In this document: piece by piece, positions 21,542 to 29,061 of the stretch
How positions within the stretch are numbered: the first letter of the stretch is position 1
Layout: the number at the start of each line of letters is the position of its first letter
Source: Desulfobulbaceae bacterium UBA5173
Lineage (GTDB): Bacteria; Desulfobacterota; Desulfobulbia; Desulfobulbales; Desulfobulbaceae
Length of the DNA: 33,602 nt
Direction of reading: 5' to 3'
NCBI GenBank assembly: GCA_002413355.1
Contig: DHWV01000078.1
Span: forward strand, 6,825-40,426
Program-made: the position numbers and the translations under genes
The notes under the pieces: generated by a model
Databases searched by the model: none
Told to the model about the DNA's origin: nothing
Seen by the model: only the letters and a program-made list of their open reading frames with translations

Positions 21542-22654
21542 GCCGTTGCTCCCTGCGGCGGCGAAACGCAGCAGCTCGCCCTCGCTGAACATGCCGGATC
21601 CTGCCCGGAGCTGACTGACCAGCCGTCTGATCTCGCCTTCCTCCAGATGCAGGCCGTGCTTGGCCAAATGCAGAGCCACAGCCCGGAAGCCAGTCTTGCC
21701 GCCAAAGCGGAGGGTGCGCGTGCCGCCAACCCGTTCCGGCGGATACGGCTCGTAGGTGGCTGGATTGATGGCAAGACCGTGCTGATGCAGGCCGCTCTCG
21801 CAGGTGAAGATGTCCGCGCCAACCAAAGGATGGCTGGCGGCAATCTCGCGCCCGGCTGCTTCGGCCACAGCGCGGCAGAGCGCAGGCAGATGCTCAGGCG
21901 TGTAGCGGCGATGGCCCTGCACTAAGGCGAGATAGCCGACCGCTTCCTCCAGACGGCAGCAGCCTGCCCGCTCGCCCAAGCCCAGTGCCGCCGCGTCCAG
22001 GCTGCTGGCTCCGGCCTCCAGTGCGGCAATGGAATTCGCCGTGGCCATGCCGAAGTCGTTGTGGCAATGCACGCCGACTGTCAGCCCGACCGCGCCGTGC
22101 ACAGCCTGCACCAGCCCGGCCATGCTGCCTGGCGAGCAAATACCCACGGTGTCTGCCAAGCGGAGGCGAGATGCACCGTGCTGCGCGGCGGTTGTTGCCA
22201 TTGCGCAGACAAAGGCAAGCTCGGCCCGCGAGGCATCCTCCAGCCCGACAGAAATGTATGGAATGCCGAGCGACACGGCCAGCTCGATAGAACGGCGCAG
22301 CGTCTCGCGCACCCAGCTGCGGTCTTTGCCGATGCGCTCGCGGATGTGGCGGTCAGACACCGGGATAGAAAGCGAAAGCACATCGGGCTGGCAGGCAGCG
22401 GCAAAGGCGATGTCCTCATCCTTGCAGCGGCACCAGAGCGCGAGACGGCAAGATGCGGCAGTCAAAGCGCGGGCTTCCTTGACTAATTCCGGCAGCCAGT
22501 CATGCAGCGGCGAGGCCGCGCCCAGCTCAATCTCGTCCACGCCGACCTGCGCCAGCCCGGCAACAATGCGCAGGCGGGCCGCTGCCGTGAAGCATACGCC
22601 CGGTGCCTGCGCCCCTTCCCGCAGGGTGGTGTCAATAATCTCAGGTGAATTCAT
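21539..22654 (-). CDS. nifV: homocitrate synthase NifV
   Basis: NifV condenses acetyl-CoA and 2-oxoglutarate to homocitrate, the organic part of the nitrogenase FeMo cofactor. The 371-residue protein has IIDTTLREGAQAPGV (4-18), the HMG-CoA-lyase-like GVHCHNDFGMATANS metal motif and GLGERAGCCRLEE. The Asp of the usual DTTLRDGEQ is replaced by Glu (REGAQ). ATG 22654 is chosen over a GTG at 22762, since a sigma-54-like promoter lies in between and the extra residues are not family-like. Isopropylmalate or citramalate synthase is less likely given the short length and nifA next door. Confidence 0.85.
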   Translation of the reverse strand: MNSPEIIDTTLREGAQAPGVCFTAAARLRIVAGLAQVGVDEIELGAASPLHDWLPELVKEARALTAASCRLALWCRCKDEDIAFAAACQPDVLSLSIPVSDRHIRERIGKDRSWVRETLRRSIELAVSLGIPYISVGLEDASRAELAFVCAMATTAAQHGASRLRLADTVGICSPGSMAGLVQAVHGAVGLTVGVHCHNDFGMATANSIAALEAGASSLDAAALGLGERAGCCRLEEAVGYLALVQGHRRYTPEHLPALCRAVAEAAGREIAASHPLVGADIFTCESGLHQHGLAINPATYEPYPPERVGGTRTLRFGGKTGFRAVALHLAKHGLHLEEGEIRRLVSQLRAGSGMFSEGELLRFAAAGSNG

Positions 22655-22990
22655 GGCCTGCTTGGCTGCGTCCCTCGCTGTGACAAAAACGGCATCGTCC
22701 AGACAGGGTGTATTCAAGATTGGTGCCAAGTTGGACAAATTCGGCGTAATGCCTCTTTGCACTGAAGATTGCAGCCTTCCTTGGCCGTGATATGCTGGGA
22801 GGGTGTCACGCTGGAAGGGCTATGCTTTCCATTGTTGTCGCAACATGCGCTGCAAGCAGAACAAGTTTGTAAGATCGCAACGGCCACGGCCTGTCGCTCT
22901 CCCTCCTGCTCCTGCTGCGTTGACAGCCGCGCGACTCTCCTTTATACTGCTGCCCACCCAGCTTTCTTCAACCCTTTCCACGACACGAAC
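22655..22990. other. divergent gap between nifV and rfbB
   Basis: This 336-bp gap separates two divergent genes. Long frames enter it from both sides but lack ribosome sites or family similarity. A sigma-54-like site for nifV is at 22713-22728. No TGT-N10-ACA NifA site was found by eye. Nothing else is recognised. Confidence 0.55.
22713..22728 (-). promoter_or_regulatory. sigma-54 (-24/-12)-like promoter of nifV
   Basis: On the minus strand, TGGCAC-CAATC-TTGAA matches the consensus TGGCAC-N5-TTGCA except at the C of the -12 element. Transcription would start near 22701, about 48 bases before ATG 22654. The nearby NifA gene makes this plausible. The missing C weakens it. Confidence 0.4.
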
Positions 22991-24052
22991 ATGGCGAAAA
23001 CAGTGCTGGTCACTGGCGGCTGCGGCTTCATCGGCGTGAACTTTGTCCGTTTGCTGCTGACGACGAAGGCAGACTGGCGGGTGATCAATCTCGACAAGCT
23101 GACCTACGCGGGCAACTTGCAGAGCCTTGCTGATCTCAGCGGTCATCCGAACTATACCTTCATCAAGGGCGACATCTGCGACAGCGTGCTGCTGGATCAG
23201 TTGTTCCGCGAGCATCAGATTGACACTGTGGCCCATTTCGCCGCTGAGTCGCATGTTGACCGCTCTATCACCGGCCCGGCGGAGTTCATTCAGACCAACG
23301 TGGTTGGCACCTTCACCCTGCTGGAGGCGGCGAAAAAGCACTGGGTAGGCAAAGACGGCTGCCGCTTCCTCCATGTCAGCACGGACGAGGTCTTTGGCTC
23401 GCTCGGCGCGACCGGCTTTTTCACCGAGGAGACTGCCTACGATCCGCGCTCGCCCTACTCGGCCTCCAAAGCCTCATCCGATCATCTGGCGCGGGCGTAC
23501 TTTCACACCTACGGCCTGCCCGTCCTGATCACCAACTGCTCGAACAACTACGGGCCGTATCAGTTCCCGGAAAAGCTGATTCCGCTGATCCTCAACAACG
23601 GGCTGCACGGCAGGCCGCTGCCGGTCTATGGCGATGGCGGCAACGTCCGCGACTGGCTGTACGTGCAGGATCACTGCGAGGCGATTGTCAGGGTGATTGA
23701 GGAGGGGCGGCTCGGCGAGTCGTACAACATCGGCGGGCACAACGAGAAGACCAACCTGCACGTGGTGGAGCTGCTCTGCGATTTGCTGGACGCGAAAGCC
23801 GGTCTGCTGCCTTCGGGGCAGCCGCGCCGCTCGCTGATCAGCTTTGTCAAAGACCGCCTCGGCCACGACCGCCGCTACGCGATTGATGCAAGCAAGATTG
23901 CTAACGAGCTTGGCTGGCTGCCGAAAGTTACCTTTGAGCAGGGCATTGAGAAAACAGTGGACTGGTATCTGCACAACCGCGACTGGACGGCGGCAGTGAC
24001 TGACGGCTCCTATCAGGCTTATTATGAAAAGATGTACGGAGAACGAGCATGA
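22991..24052 (+). CDS. rfbB: dTDP-glucose 4,6-dehydratase
   Basis: RfbB converts dTDP-glucose to dTDP-4-keto-6-deoxyglucose, the second step of dTDP-rhamnose synthesis. The 353-residue protein has the NAD-binding GGCGFIG (9-15), the STDEVFG active-site block and the catalytic SPYSASKASSDH Tyr-Lys pair. Start at MAKTVLVTGG (22991) is the family N-terminus; the frame is open further upstream without a ribosome site. It overlaps rfbC by ATGA. rfbA and rfbD are not in the window. Confidence 0.94.
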   Translation: MAKTVLVTGGCGFIGVNFVRLLLTTKADWRVINLDKLTYAGNLQSLADLSGHPNYTFIKGDICDSVLLDQLFREHQIDTVAHFAAESHVDRSITGPAEFIQTNVVGTFTLLEAAKKHWVGKDGCRFLHVSTDEVFGSLGATGFFTEETAYDPRSPYSASKASSDHLARAYFHTYGLPVLITNCSNNYGPYQFPEKLIPLILNNGLHGRPLPVYGDGGNVRDWLYVQDHCEAIVRVIEEGRLGESYNIGGHNEKTNLHVVELLCDLLDAKAGLLPSGQPRRSLISFVKDRLGHDRRYAIDASKIANELGWLPKVTFEQGIEKTVDWYLHNRDWTAAVTDGSYQAYYEKMYGERA

Positions 24053-24594
24053 AGGTGCAGCCGACCAGCATTCCTGATGTGCTGCTGATTGAACCCAAGG
24101 TCTTTGGCGACGAGCGCGGCTTCTTCTTCGAGAGCTTCAGCCAGCGGCAATGGCAGCAGCTCACTGGCCTGAACACGGTCTTTGTCCAGCACAATCACTC
24201 GCGTTCGGCAAAGAACGTCCTGCGCGGCCTGCATTATCAAATTCAGCAGCCGCAGGGCAAATTAGTGCGGGTGGTGCAAGGCGAGGTCTTTGATGTGGCC
24301 GTGGATATTCGGCGCAGCTCGCCCACCTTCGGCCAATGGGCAGGCGAAATGCTCTCAGCGGAGAACAAGCGACTGCTTTGGGTGCCGGAAGGCTTTGCTC
24401 ACGGCTTCCTCGTGCTGTCCGAGAGCGCGGAATTCCTTTATCTGACCACGAATTACTACGCCCCAGAGCATGAGCGGGCCATCATCTGGAATGACCCAGA
24501 CTTGAACATCACTTGGCCACTGGCGGGTGAACCGGCCTTGTCAGCGAAAGACAAGCAGGCGCGCCTGTTCCGGGAATCGGAGCTGTTTAGCTGA
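24049..24594 (+). CDS. rfbC: dTDP-4-dehydrorhamnose 3,5-epimerase
   Basis: RfbC epimerises C3 and C5 of dTDP-4-keto-6-deoxyglucose. The 181-residue length is standard. It has FGDERGFFFESF near the N-terminus, the catalytic-His block LRGLHYQIQ (about residue 62), VWVPEGFAHGF-like LLWVPEGFAHGFL and the tyrosine of LYLTTNYYAPEHE. Translationally coupled to rfbB by ATGA. The product feeds dTDP-L-rhamnose for surface polysaccharide. Confidence 0.94.
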   Translation: MKVQPTSIPDVLLIEPKVFGDERGFFFESFSQRQWQQLTGLNTVFVQHNHSRSAKNVLRGLHYQIQQPQGKLVRVVQGEVFDVAVDIRRSSPTFGQWAGEMLSAENKRLLWVPEGFAHGFLVLSESAEFLYLTTNYYAPEHERAIIWNDPDLNITWPLAGEPALSAKDKQARLFRESELFS

Positions 24595-24729
24595 AGTATT
24601 AAAAATTGTTTTCAGTTCGGGCGGCATCGCAAAGCAAGGCCCTGAGCTGCGCTACCTGCACCGGAAAATAGTTAGCGCAATCAAGAAGAAAACCGCTTGA
24701 TGCAAAAAATTGCACTGGCACGTTTTCTC

Positions 24730-24758
24730 TTGCTTTTCCTTCCTTCCGCCGCTATCAT
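24730..24758 (+). promoter_or_regulatory. putative promoter of the outer-membrane protein gene
   Basis: TTGCTT (24730-24735) and TATCAT (24753-24758) are separated by 17 bases. The -10 is 5 of 6 to consensus; the -35 is weak (TTG only). The gene starts 65 bases further on. Confidence 0.35.
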
Positions 24759-24823
24759 TACTGACAAGAGATGGACGCTGAAGCGGTTAGGCCATGACGG
24801 AACAACACCATAAAGGGGAGAAT

Positions 24824-25711
24824 ATGAAAAAGATAATGAGCGCAGCCGCAGCATCTGTTCTGCTGTTCGCCGCAGCAGGCTACAGCTTTGCCGGCTCCAA
24901 ATATGCGCCGCCCAAGGGGCCAGCATCAGAAGGCTGTTCCGGCGATTGTCAGAATCAGATTGACGGACTGAACTCCAGCCAAGCTCGGCAGGACGAGCAA
25001 ATCAATGCGCTACAGGCGGATCAAGGCCGTCAGGATCAGCATATCAATGCGCTGGAGGCTGGACAGGCCCAGCAGGATGAGCAGATCAAAGCCAATGCCG
25101 TCCGGCTTGACCAGCATGACAACGAGATCAAATCGCTCAAAAGCCGCAAAAACGCTGAGTACAATCCGTGGTATGTGAAAGGCGTGGCTCGGATGATCTG
25201 GAGCGGTTCAATGGATGCGGACAAGGTTGAGTACGGCTTCAAGGCGGACACTGACACCGGCTACGGCCTCGGTATCGCAGGCGGACGGAAAATCGGCAAC
25301 TTTCGGGCCGAGACCGAGCTGGCGACACAGAGTGCGGACTTTACAGCTAAAGGCTTGGACAATATGACCGTGAAGACCTTGATGTTCAACGGGTTCTATC
25401 ACGTCCCAGTTTCTGCGTTCGGTATGTATGTTGGCCCAAGATGCGAGCCTCTCTCAATCTATGGCATGGCTGGTCTCGGCGCAGGCAAGGCTGAAATCAA
25501 CTTTCAGAATGGTGCTGACGACAGCGAGACCACCTTTGCTTACAAGGTCGGCGCGGGCGTGGCGTATGACATCGCCGCTAACATGGCTGTTGACTTGGGC
25601 TACGAGTATATGCGCCTTTCCGATATCGAGCTGGGTGCAGATCACAGTATGCTCCGGCTTGACGACATGAAAAGCAGCTCCATCAACGCCGCGTTCAGAT
25701 ATTCCTTCTGA
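24824..25711 (+). CDS. outer-membrane beta-barrel protein with N-terminal coiled coil
   Basis: Start set at ATG 24824 with AAAGGGGAG upstream. The 295-residue protein has a signal peptide (1-23), a Cys pair (C38, C42) and a coiled coil (about 43-107) built of 14-residue repeats like RQDEQINALQADQG. The C-terminal part (about 115-295) is an eight-strand-type barrel resembling opacity/OmpA-like N-terminal domains, ending in AAFRYSF with terminal Phe. The coiled coil would extend into the periplasm or assemble trimers. Specific function is unknown. It stands alone between rfbC and the convergent peptidase. Confidence 0.8.
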   Translation: MKKIMSAAAASVLLFAAAGYSFAGSKYAPPKGPASEGCSGDCQNQIDGLNSSQARQDEQINALQADQGRQDQHINALEAGQAQQDEQIKANAVRLDQHDNEIKSLKSRKNAEYNPWYVKGVARMIWSGSMDADKVEYGFKADTDTGYGLGIAGGRKIGNFRAETELATQSADFTAKGLDNMTVKTLMFNGFYHVPVSAFGMYVGPRCEPLSIYGMAGLGAGKAEINFQNGADDSETTFAYKVGAGVAYDIAANMAVDLGYEYMRLSDIELGADHSMLRLDDMKSSSINAAFRYSF

Positions 25712-25730
25712 AACACTGTCTGGCTCCTTC

Positions 25731-25755
25731 GCAAGCCGCTTGGTCGGCGGCTTGC
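25731..25755. terminator. hairpin between convergent genes
   Basis: GCAAGCCGC (25731-25739) pairs with GCGGCTTGC (25747-25755), loop of seven. It lies between two convergent gene ends. No T-run follows on either strand, so it is only a possible terminator. Confidence 0.4.
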
Positions 25756-25777
25756 AGAAGCCTTGCTGTTTGCAACT

Positions 25778-26935
25778 TCAGATCACAGCTAACGCCAGAA
25801 TAAGGCGGACAAGCTGTGTCATATCCTCCAAGCTCACCTGTTCTGCTGTGGAATGCACGTTGGTCATGCCAGTGGCGACAATTGCTGTCGGCAGACCGCA
25901 GCCATTGAAAATGTTGGCATCACTGCCGCCGCCTGCAATTTCATAGCTCAAATTCATGCCGATGCTGGCCGCTGCGGCAGCAATACGGCCAATCACCGCA
26001 TCATTCAATCCCAATTTCATTGCGGAAAAATCTAGTTCCGCTTGAAAATCCAGTGCTGGAATTCCCTTGGCTTTGCCTGAAGGGTCGCGCCAGTCGCTGA
26101 TGGTTTTGCGGAAAGCTGTTTCCACCTCGCGCGTCAGCCGCACCAATTTTTTCATCGAATGACTGCGCACCTCGCCTTCAATCAGCACCTGCTCCGGCAC
26201 GATATTAGTGGCCGCGCCGCCTTGAATCGTGCCCAAATTGACCGTGGTTTCGTCATCGATCCTGCCGCAAGGTGCTATAGCCAAGGCCTTGGCGGCAAGC
26301 AGGATGGCATTGATGCCCTGCTCTGGGTGCAGACCCGCGTGTGCCGCTGTCCCCTTGACGGTGATGCTCAGGCGGTTCGAGGCAGGCGCACCGATAATCA
26401 CTCGGCCAAAGCCGCTGGTGTCCAACGCATAGCCCATTTTTGCTCGCAGATGCGCCGGGTTGAGCGACTTTGCTCCCAGTAGGCCGATTTCCTCGCAGGT
26501 GGTGAAGACAAACTCCAGCGGCGCGTGTGGCAGATTGTTTTCCCGGATCACTTGCCATGCCTCGATTAACGCCGCAATTCCGGCTTTATCGTCGCTGCCG
26601 AGGATGGTCTCGCCGCTGCTGGTGAATAGGTCGCCTTGGCGGACGATTTTGATGCCGCGCCCTGGCTCGACTGTGTCAAGATGACAGTTGAAAAACAGCG
26701 GCTCGCGTTCCAAGCCGCCATCTAAGCGAAAAATCAGATTGCCGCACTGCGATCCCGTAGCGGCGGCGGAATCATCCTCAAAAGGCGGCGGCGCACCAAG
26801 CGAGCAGAGCAGCTCCGTCACCAGAGCGGCCATGCGGCCTTCCTCGCCGGAAGGACTGTCGGTTTCGCAAAGCCGGATGAACGTGCGGGCCAACCGTTCG
26901 CGGCTGATGGGCAGGTCTATGACATTCATTTGCAT
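25778..26935 (-). CDS. M20 family metallopeptidase (PepT-like)
   Basis: M20 enzymes use two zinc ions to cleave small peptides. The 385-residue protein has CHLDT with H85 and D87, GSDDKAG with bridging D115, catalytic and ligand Glu pair CEEIG (E148, E149), and TGMTNVHSTAE with the late His. SGFGRVIIGAP and AAHAGLHPEQGINA match PepT-type tripeptidases. No signal peptide, so cytoplasmic. It follows cbiK by 24 bases and is probably co-transcribed. Exact substrate unknown. Confidence 0.88.
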   Translation of the reverse strand: MQMNVIDLPISRERLARTFIRLCETDSPSGEEGRMAALVTELLCSLGAPPPFEDDSAAATGSQCGNLIFRLDGGLEREPLFFNCHLDTVEPGRGIKIVRQGDLFTSSGETILGSDDKAGIAALIEAWQVIRENNLPHAPLEFVFTTCEEIGLLGAKSLNPAHLRAKMGYALDTSGFGRVIIGAPASNRLSITVKGTAAHAGLHPEQGINAILLAAKALAIAPCGRIDDETTVNLGTIQGGAATNIVPEQVLIEGEVRSHSMKKLVRLTREVETAFRKTISDWRDPSGKAKGIPALDFQAELDFSAMKLGLNDAVIGRIAAAAASIGMNLSYEIAGGGSDANIFNGCGLPTAIVATGMTNVHSTAEQVSLEDMTQLVRLILALAVI

Positions 26936-26959
26936 TTCGTGCGCACTATGGAAAGAGTT

Positions 26960-27871
26960 TCATTGCTCTTGCAGGATGATGCCTGCATCAGCGGCGGCCT
27001 CGCCTGCATTGCGGACAAACAGCTCGGCAAATGCGTCAATTTCACCCAAACCGCTTTCAACCGTCGTCACGGTTAAACCGTTTTTCTCCAGCACGCTTTT
27101 CCATGAATCGTCCTCAGGTCCGGCCATGTCATTAACAGCATGATCACCAGCCACAATCATGAAGGGTTTGAGCAGGACGTTCTGCGCGCCACAGCGTTTC
27201 AACTCGGCAATCACATCGGCAAGGGCCGGAAAGCCCTCGACATTGCCGATCAACGTCAGCAGATCAGGATGCAGCTCACGCATTCGGTAGGCCAGCTCGA
27301 CATACGAGCCTGCGGAGGGAAAATGTTCATTGCCGTGCCCCATATAGACTAAAGCGGCCTTGGCCGATCGGGCCAGTTCCGCGTCCGCAGTCAAGGCGTT
27401 GGCGGCGGAGCGAATATCTTCAGCGTAGGGATGGGCGAGGCCGAAGGTGCCAAGCGCAGGGCGGCCTAAGGCAATTTTGTGAAACGGCTTGTATTTTGCC
27501 TTTTTGACTGTCCCCATGGCCAGTAGGCTGTCAACATAGGTGCCAAGGTCAAGAAATTCCTCGCCCATAGCAATATGTGTGGGCTGTAGGACGATGGCTC
27601 CATAGCCTTGATCCTGTAGATCAGCGATGGTCGCCAGCACAGTTCTGACGGCAAAAATTTCCGCAGGAATTTCAGGATGCGCCTTGCGGTAGGCAGGATC
27701 TGCCGCCCGCTTTTGCCATTTTTTGCGGATGATGTTGGAGGTGAAGGCAATCCGTACCGGTGTTGCTGGGTAGCGTGCCGTCATTTTGCTCCAGATGTTC
27801 AGCAGGCCTTTGAGAGCAGGCTCAACTGCGGTACCAAACATGGCTATCACGATGGCACTTTTATGCTCCAC
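26960..27871 (-). CDS. cbiK: sirohydrochlorin cobaltochelatase CbiK
   Basis: CbiK inserts Co2+ into sirohydrochlorin in the anaerobic cobalamin pathway. The 303-residue protein begins AIVIAMFGTAVEP, has LQPTHIAMGEEF (His99), ALVYMGHGNEH (His179) and ends with a domain containing LKPFMIVAGDHA, all typical of the family. Start at GTG 27871 has AAAGGAGAG six bases upstream; an upstream ATG would put this site inside the gene. No signal peptide is present, unlike the periplasmic CbiK-P of some sulfate reducers. No other cobalamin genes are nearby. It lies 84 bases behind a terminator and 24 bases before the M20 gene. Confidence 0.87.
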   Translation of the reverse strand: MEHKSAIVIAMFGTAVEPALKGLLNIWSKMTARYPATPVRIAFTSNIIRKKWQKRAADPAYRKAHPEIPAEIFAVRTVLATIADLQDQGYGAIVLQPTHIAMGEEFLDLGTYVDSLLAMGTVKKAKYKPFHKIALGRPALGTFGLAHPYAEDIRSAANALTADAELARSAKAALVYMGHGNEHFPSAGSYVELAYRMRELHPDLLTLIGNVEGFPALADVIAELKRCGAQNVLLKPFMIVAGDHAVNDMAGPEDDSWKSVLEKNGLTVTTVESGLGEIDAFAELFVRNAGEAAADAGIILQEQ

Positions 27872-27900
27872 CCTTCTCTCCTTTGTCGTGGAAACAGCAA

Positions 27901-27931
27901 AAGCCGGAGACGCTCTTCGCATCTCCGGCTT
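27901..27931 (-). terminator. terminator behind the Gly/Met-rich protein gene
   Basis: AAGCCGGAGA (27901-27910) pairs exactly with TCTCCGGCTT (27922-27931), loop 11. Read on the minus strand it is followed by TTTGCTGTTT. It lies 23 bases past the stop of the gene at 27955 and ahead of cbiK. Confidence 0.75.
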
Positions 27932-27954
27932 TCCAATCTGAAAAAATTCTTTTT

Positions 27955-28884
27955 TCAGTAACCGTAATAATACCCGCCCTGCTGTTGCTGCGGATAATAT
28001 CCACCCATGCCACCAGGAGGCATGGAGTACCCTCCTCCACCCATCATGCCCATACCGCCGGGAGGCATTCCATACCCTCCACCCATCATGCCCATGCCAC
28101 CAGGGGGCATGGAGTACCCGCCCATCATCATGCCGCCCGGCTGTTGCTGCTGCGGGTAATAACCGCCCTGCTGTTGTTGCTGGTAATATCCTCCGTTGTT
28201 ATACGGAGAAAACGCAGGCGCAGGCAGCGGCACGTTCGGGAAGTTCGGATTGTTCATGATCCCCTGCTGCATGTACGCCATCTGCTGCTGCTTGATCTGC
28301 GGGCTTAAGACGGGAATCATGGCCGGCATCATGGCACTCTGGAAACGGGCCGGGAAATTCCACGGCTGAATCTGGCTGATCATGCTCTGCACCGCGCCGG
28401 GCATGATCATCGGTCTAAACGTGCCTTGCCCCATAGGAGAAATGCTGGCGACTCGGCTCGTCATGATCGAATCGCGCACGCTGTTTCTGATCTGATTGAC
28501 AGGAGAAGAGCCACTCGCCATGCCTTGGAGGTTCTGGTAGGCCATGTTCATTCCCAGCTGGTCGCGCTGCGGCTGCTGGAGCGAGCTGATGCCCTGCATG
28601 ACCACCTGCCGCAGATCAAGCATAGGCATTCCTACCCCTCCTCCTGTCATCCCAGCATTGCCCGGCATAGTGCCGGAACCCATACCGGACCCCGCATAAG
28701 TGGCAGCCAGCGAAGCTGGGTTGACCGGCATGGTGAAGCCTCCCGATGCTCCGGCCAAAGGATTGACACCCATGCTGCCCGGTGCGCTGTCACCCATACC
28801 CATGCCGCCGGGGCCGCTTGCCCATGCCGCTCCTGCCAAGCAAGCAAAGGCCAAACCCAATGCAGTGCTGATTGTTTGTTTCAT
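27955..28884 (-). CDS. secreted low-complexity Gly/Met/Gln/Tyr-rich protein
   Basis: Start chosen at ATG 28884, which has AAGGAGAG upstream and opens a signal peptide (MKQTISTALGLAFACLAGAAWA). The 309-residue protein is rich in Gly, Met, Gln and Pro. The middle (about 90-200) is less repetitive and may fold. The C-terminus (about 225-309) has three copies of a unit like MPPGGMGMMGGGYS, flanked by GGYYPQQQQ units, and ends in YYYGY. Such compositions occur in adhesive, matrix or Met-rich metal-binding proteins; none is recognised. No Cys in the mature part. Role unknown. Confidence 0.78.
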   Translation of the reverse strand: MKQTISTALGLAFACLAGAAWASGPGGMGMGDSAPGSMGVNPLAGASGGFTMPVNPASLAATYAGSGMGSGTMPGNAGMTGGGVGMPMLDLRQVVMQGISSLQQPQRDQLGMNMAYQNLQGMASGSSPVNQIRNSVRDSIMTSRVASISPMGQGTFRPMIMPGAVQSMISQIQPWNFPARFQSAMMPAMIPVLSPQIKQQQMAYMQQGIMNNPNFPNVPLPAPAFSPYNNGGYYQQQQQGGYYPQQQQPGGMMMGGYSMPPGGMGMMGGGYGMPPGGMGMMGGGGYSMPPGGMGGYYPQQQQGGYYYGY

Positions 28885-29021
28885 TGCCGTTCTCTCTCCT
28901 TGTATTGAAAAACAGACCCCGCCCATTTCCTCCCGCTGCCAATGCGAGAATATATTGTAAGGTAGCAGGTTCTGCTGGATTTGTAAATTTTTTTTTAGGT
29001 CATGCGACCTGTGCATTGTCA

Positions 29022-29054
29022 ATGCGGAAAAGCTATCTCAAGCCTCTTCCGCAT
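29022..29054 (-). terminator. possible terminator behind the Pat-like gene
   Basis: ATGCGGAAAAGCT (29022-29034) pairs with AGCCTCTTCCGCAT (29041-29054) with one bulge and one G-T pair. It lies eight bases past the stop of the gene at 29062. There is no T-run directly after it on the minus strand. Confidence 0.45.
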
Positions 29055-29061
29055 CCCTTCT

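Noticed and set aside
22769..22990. N-terminal 74-residue extension of RfbB
   Set aside because: It is Cys-rich, unlike the family, and has no ribosome site; the family N-terminus begins at MAKTVLVTGG.
24719..24740. Sigma-54 promoter TGGCACG...TTGC before the outer-membrane protein gene
   Set aside because: The GG and GC elements are 13 bases apart rather than 10, so the site would not be functional.
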